Assembly: GCA_038124025.1 (NCBI GenBank)
Contig: JAYPBC010000041.1
Location: forward strand, 1-14,929
Direction of reading: 5' to 3'
From: UBA1275 sp038124025
GTDB lineage: Bacteria > Bacteroidota > Rhodothermia > Balneolales > Balneolaceae
DNA: 14,929 bases
In this document: one piece after another, positions 14,876-14,929 of the stretch
Numbering within the stretch: position 1 is the first letter of the stretch
Layout: every line of letters starts with the position of its first letter
Position numbers and translations under genes: made by a program
The notes under the pieces: generated by a model
The model's input: only the letters and a program-made list of their open reading frames with translations
The model's database searches: none
Told to the model about the DNA's origin: nothing

Positions 14876-14929
14876 TTATTTTTTCCGCTTTAGCTTTACT
14901 GCTAATTCATTGATGGTTGAATTAAATTC
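14876..14929 (-). CDS. Possible C-terminal end of an upstream gene, cut by window edge
   Basis: On the - strand a frame is open from the window edge to a TAA at 14878-14876 and encodes EFNSTINELAVKLKRKK. A basic, helical-looking C-terminus 85 bases before the hisS ATG, on the same strand, is what the end of a preceding gene would look like. Seventeen codons are too few to identify a family, and the frame could be open by chance. Confidence 0.3.
   Translation of the reverse strand, partial: EFNSTINELAVKLKRKK

Overview
The window is a low-GC (by eye about 40%), densely coded bacterial chromosome segment carrying ordinary core genes with some unusual members. Most starts lack strong Shine-Dalgarno sequences. 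The LysA, FeoB and membrane pyrophosphatase sequences look like those of the Bacteroidota/Balneolota/Rhodothermota (FCB) group, and a marine or halophilic member of that group is plausible. This placement is from recalled family resemblance, not a search. No tRNA, rRNA, CRISPR array, insertion sequence or prophage is visible.

Layout. Left block, + strand: the 3' two-thirds of hppA (membrane pyrophosphatase, cut by the window start), an unrecognised 237-aa protein 33 bases later, then a tightly packed ferrous-iron uptake operon (cysteine-rich FeoA, ordinary FeoA, FeoB), preceded by a perfect 8-bp inverted repeat that ends one base before the first start codon. Next come pyrF (group 2 OMP decarboxylase), rnhA (RNase HI) and a small VOC-fold protein, all +. 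Middle block, - strand: lysA, then a 235-aa aspartokinase-like protein that has lost the kinase signatures and ends before the ACT domains, then a two-domain ABC-F ATPase; these three are packed like an operon. A 469-base non-coding region separates lysA from a divergent 698-aa APC-type transporter, which has two extra cytoplasmic modules: an EIIA-like domain without the phosphorylatable His, and an RCK_C/TrkA-C domain. Right block: hisS on the - strand, convergent with the transporter, with what may be the last 17 codons of another - strand gene at the window edge.

How the genes work together: FeoA/FeoA/FeoB form one Fe(II) import system. LysA makes lysine from meso-diaminopimelate, and its neighbour resembles the enzyme of the first step of the same pathway, so a regulatory or structural role in lysine/DAP metabolism is the natural inference. 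The divergent amino-acid-type transporter next to lysA may be related by substrate, but nothing in the sequence proves it. I do not see a complete novel multi-gene system. The two best leads are the degenerate aspartokinase paired with lysA and the transporter/EIIA-like/RCK_C fusion.
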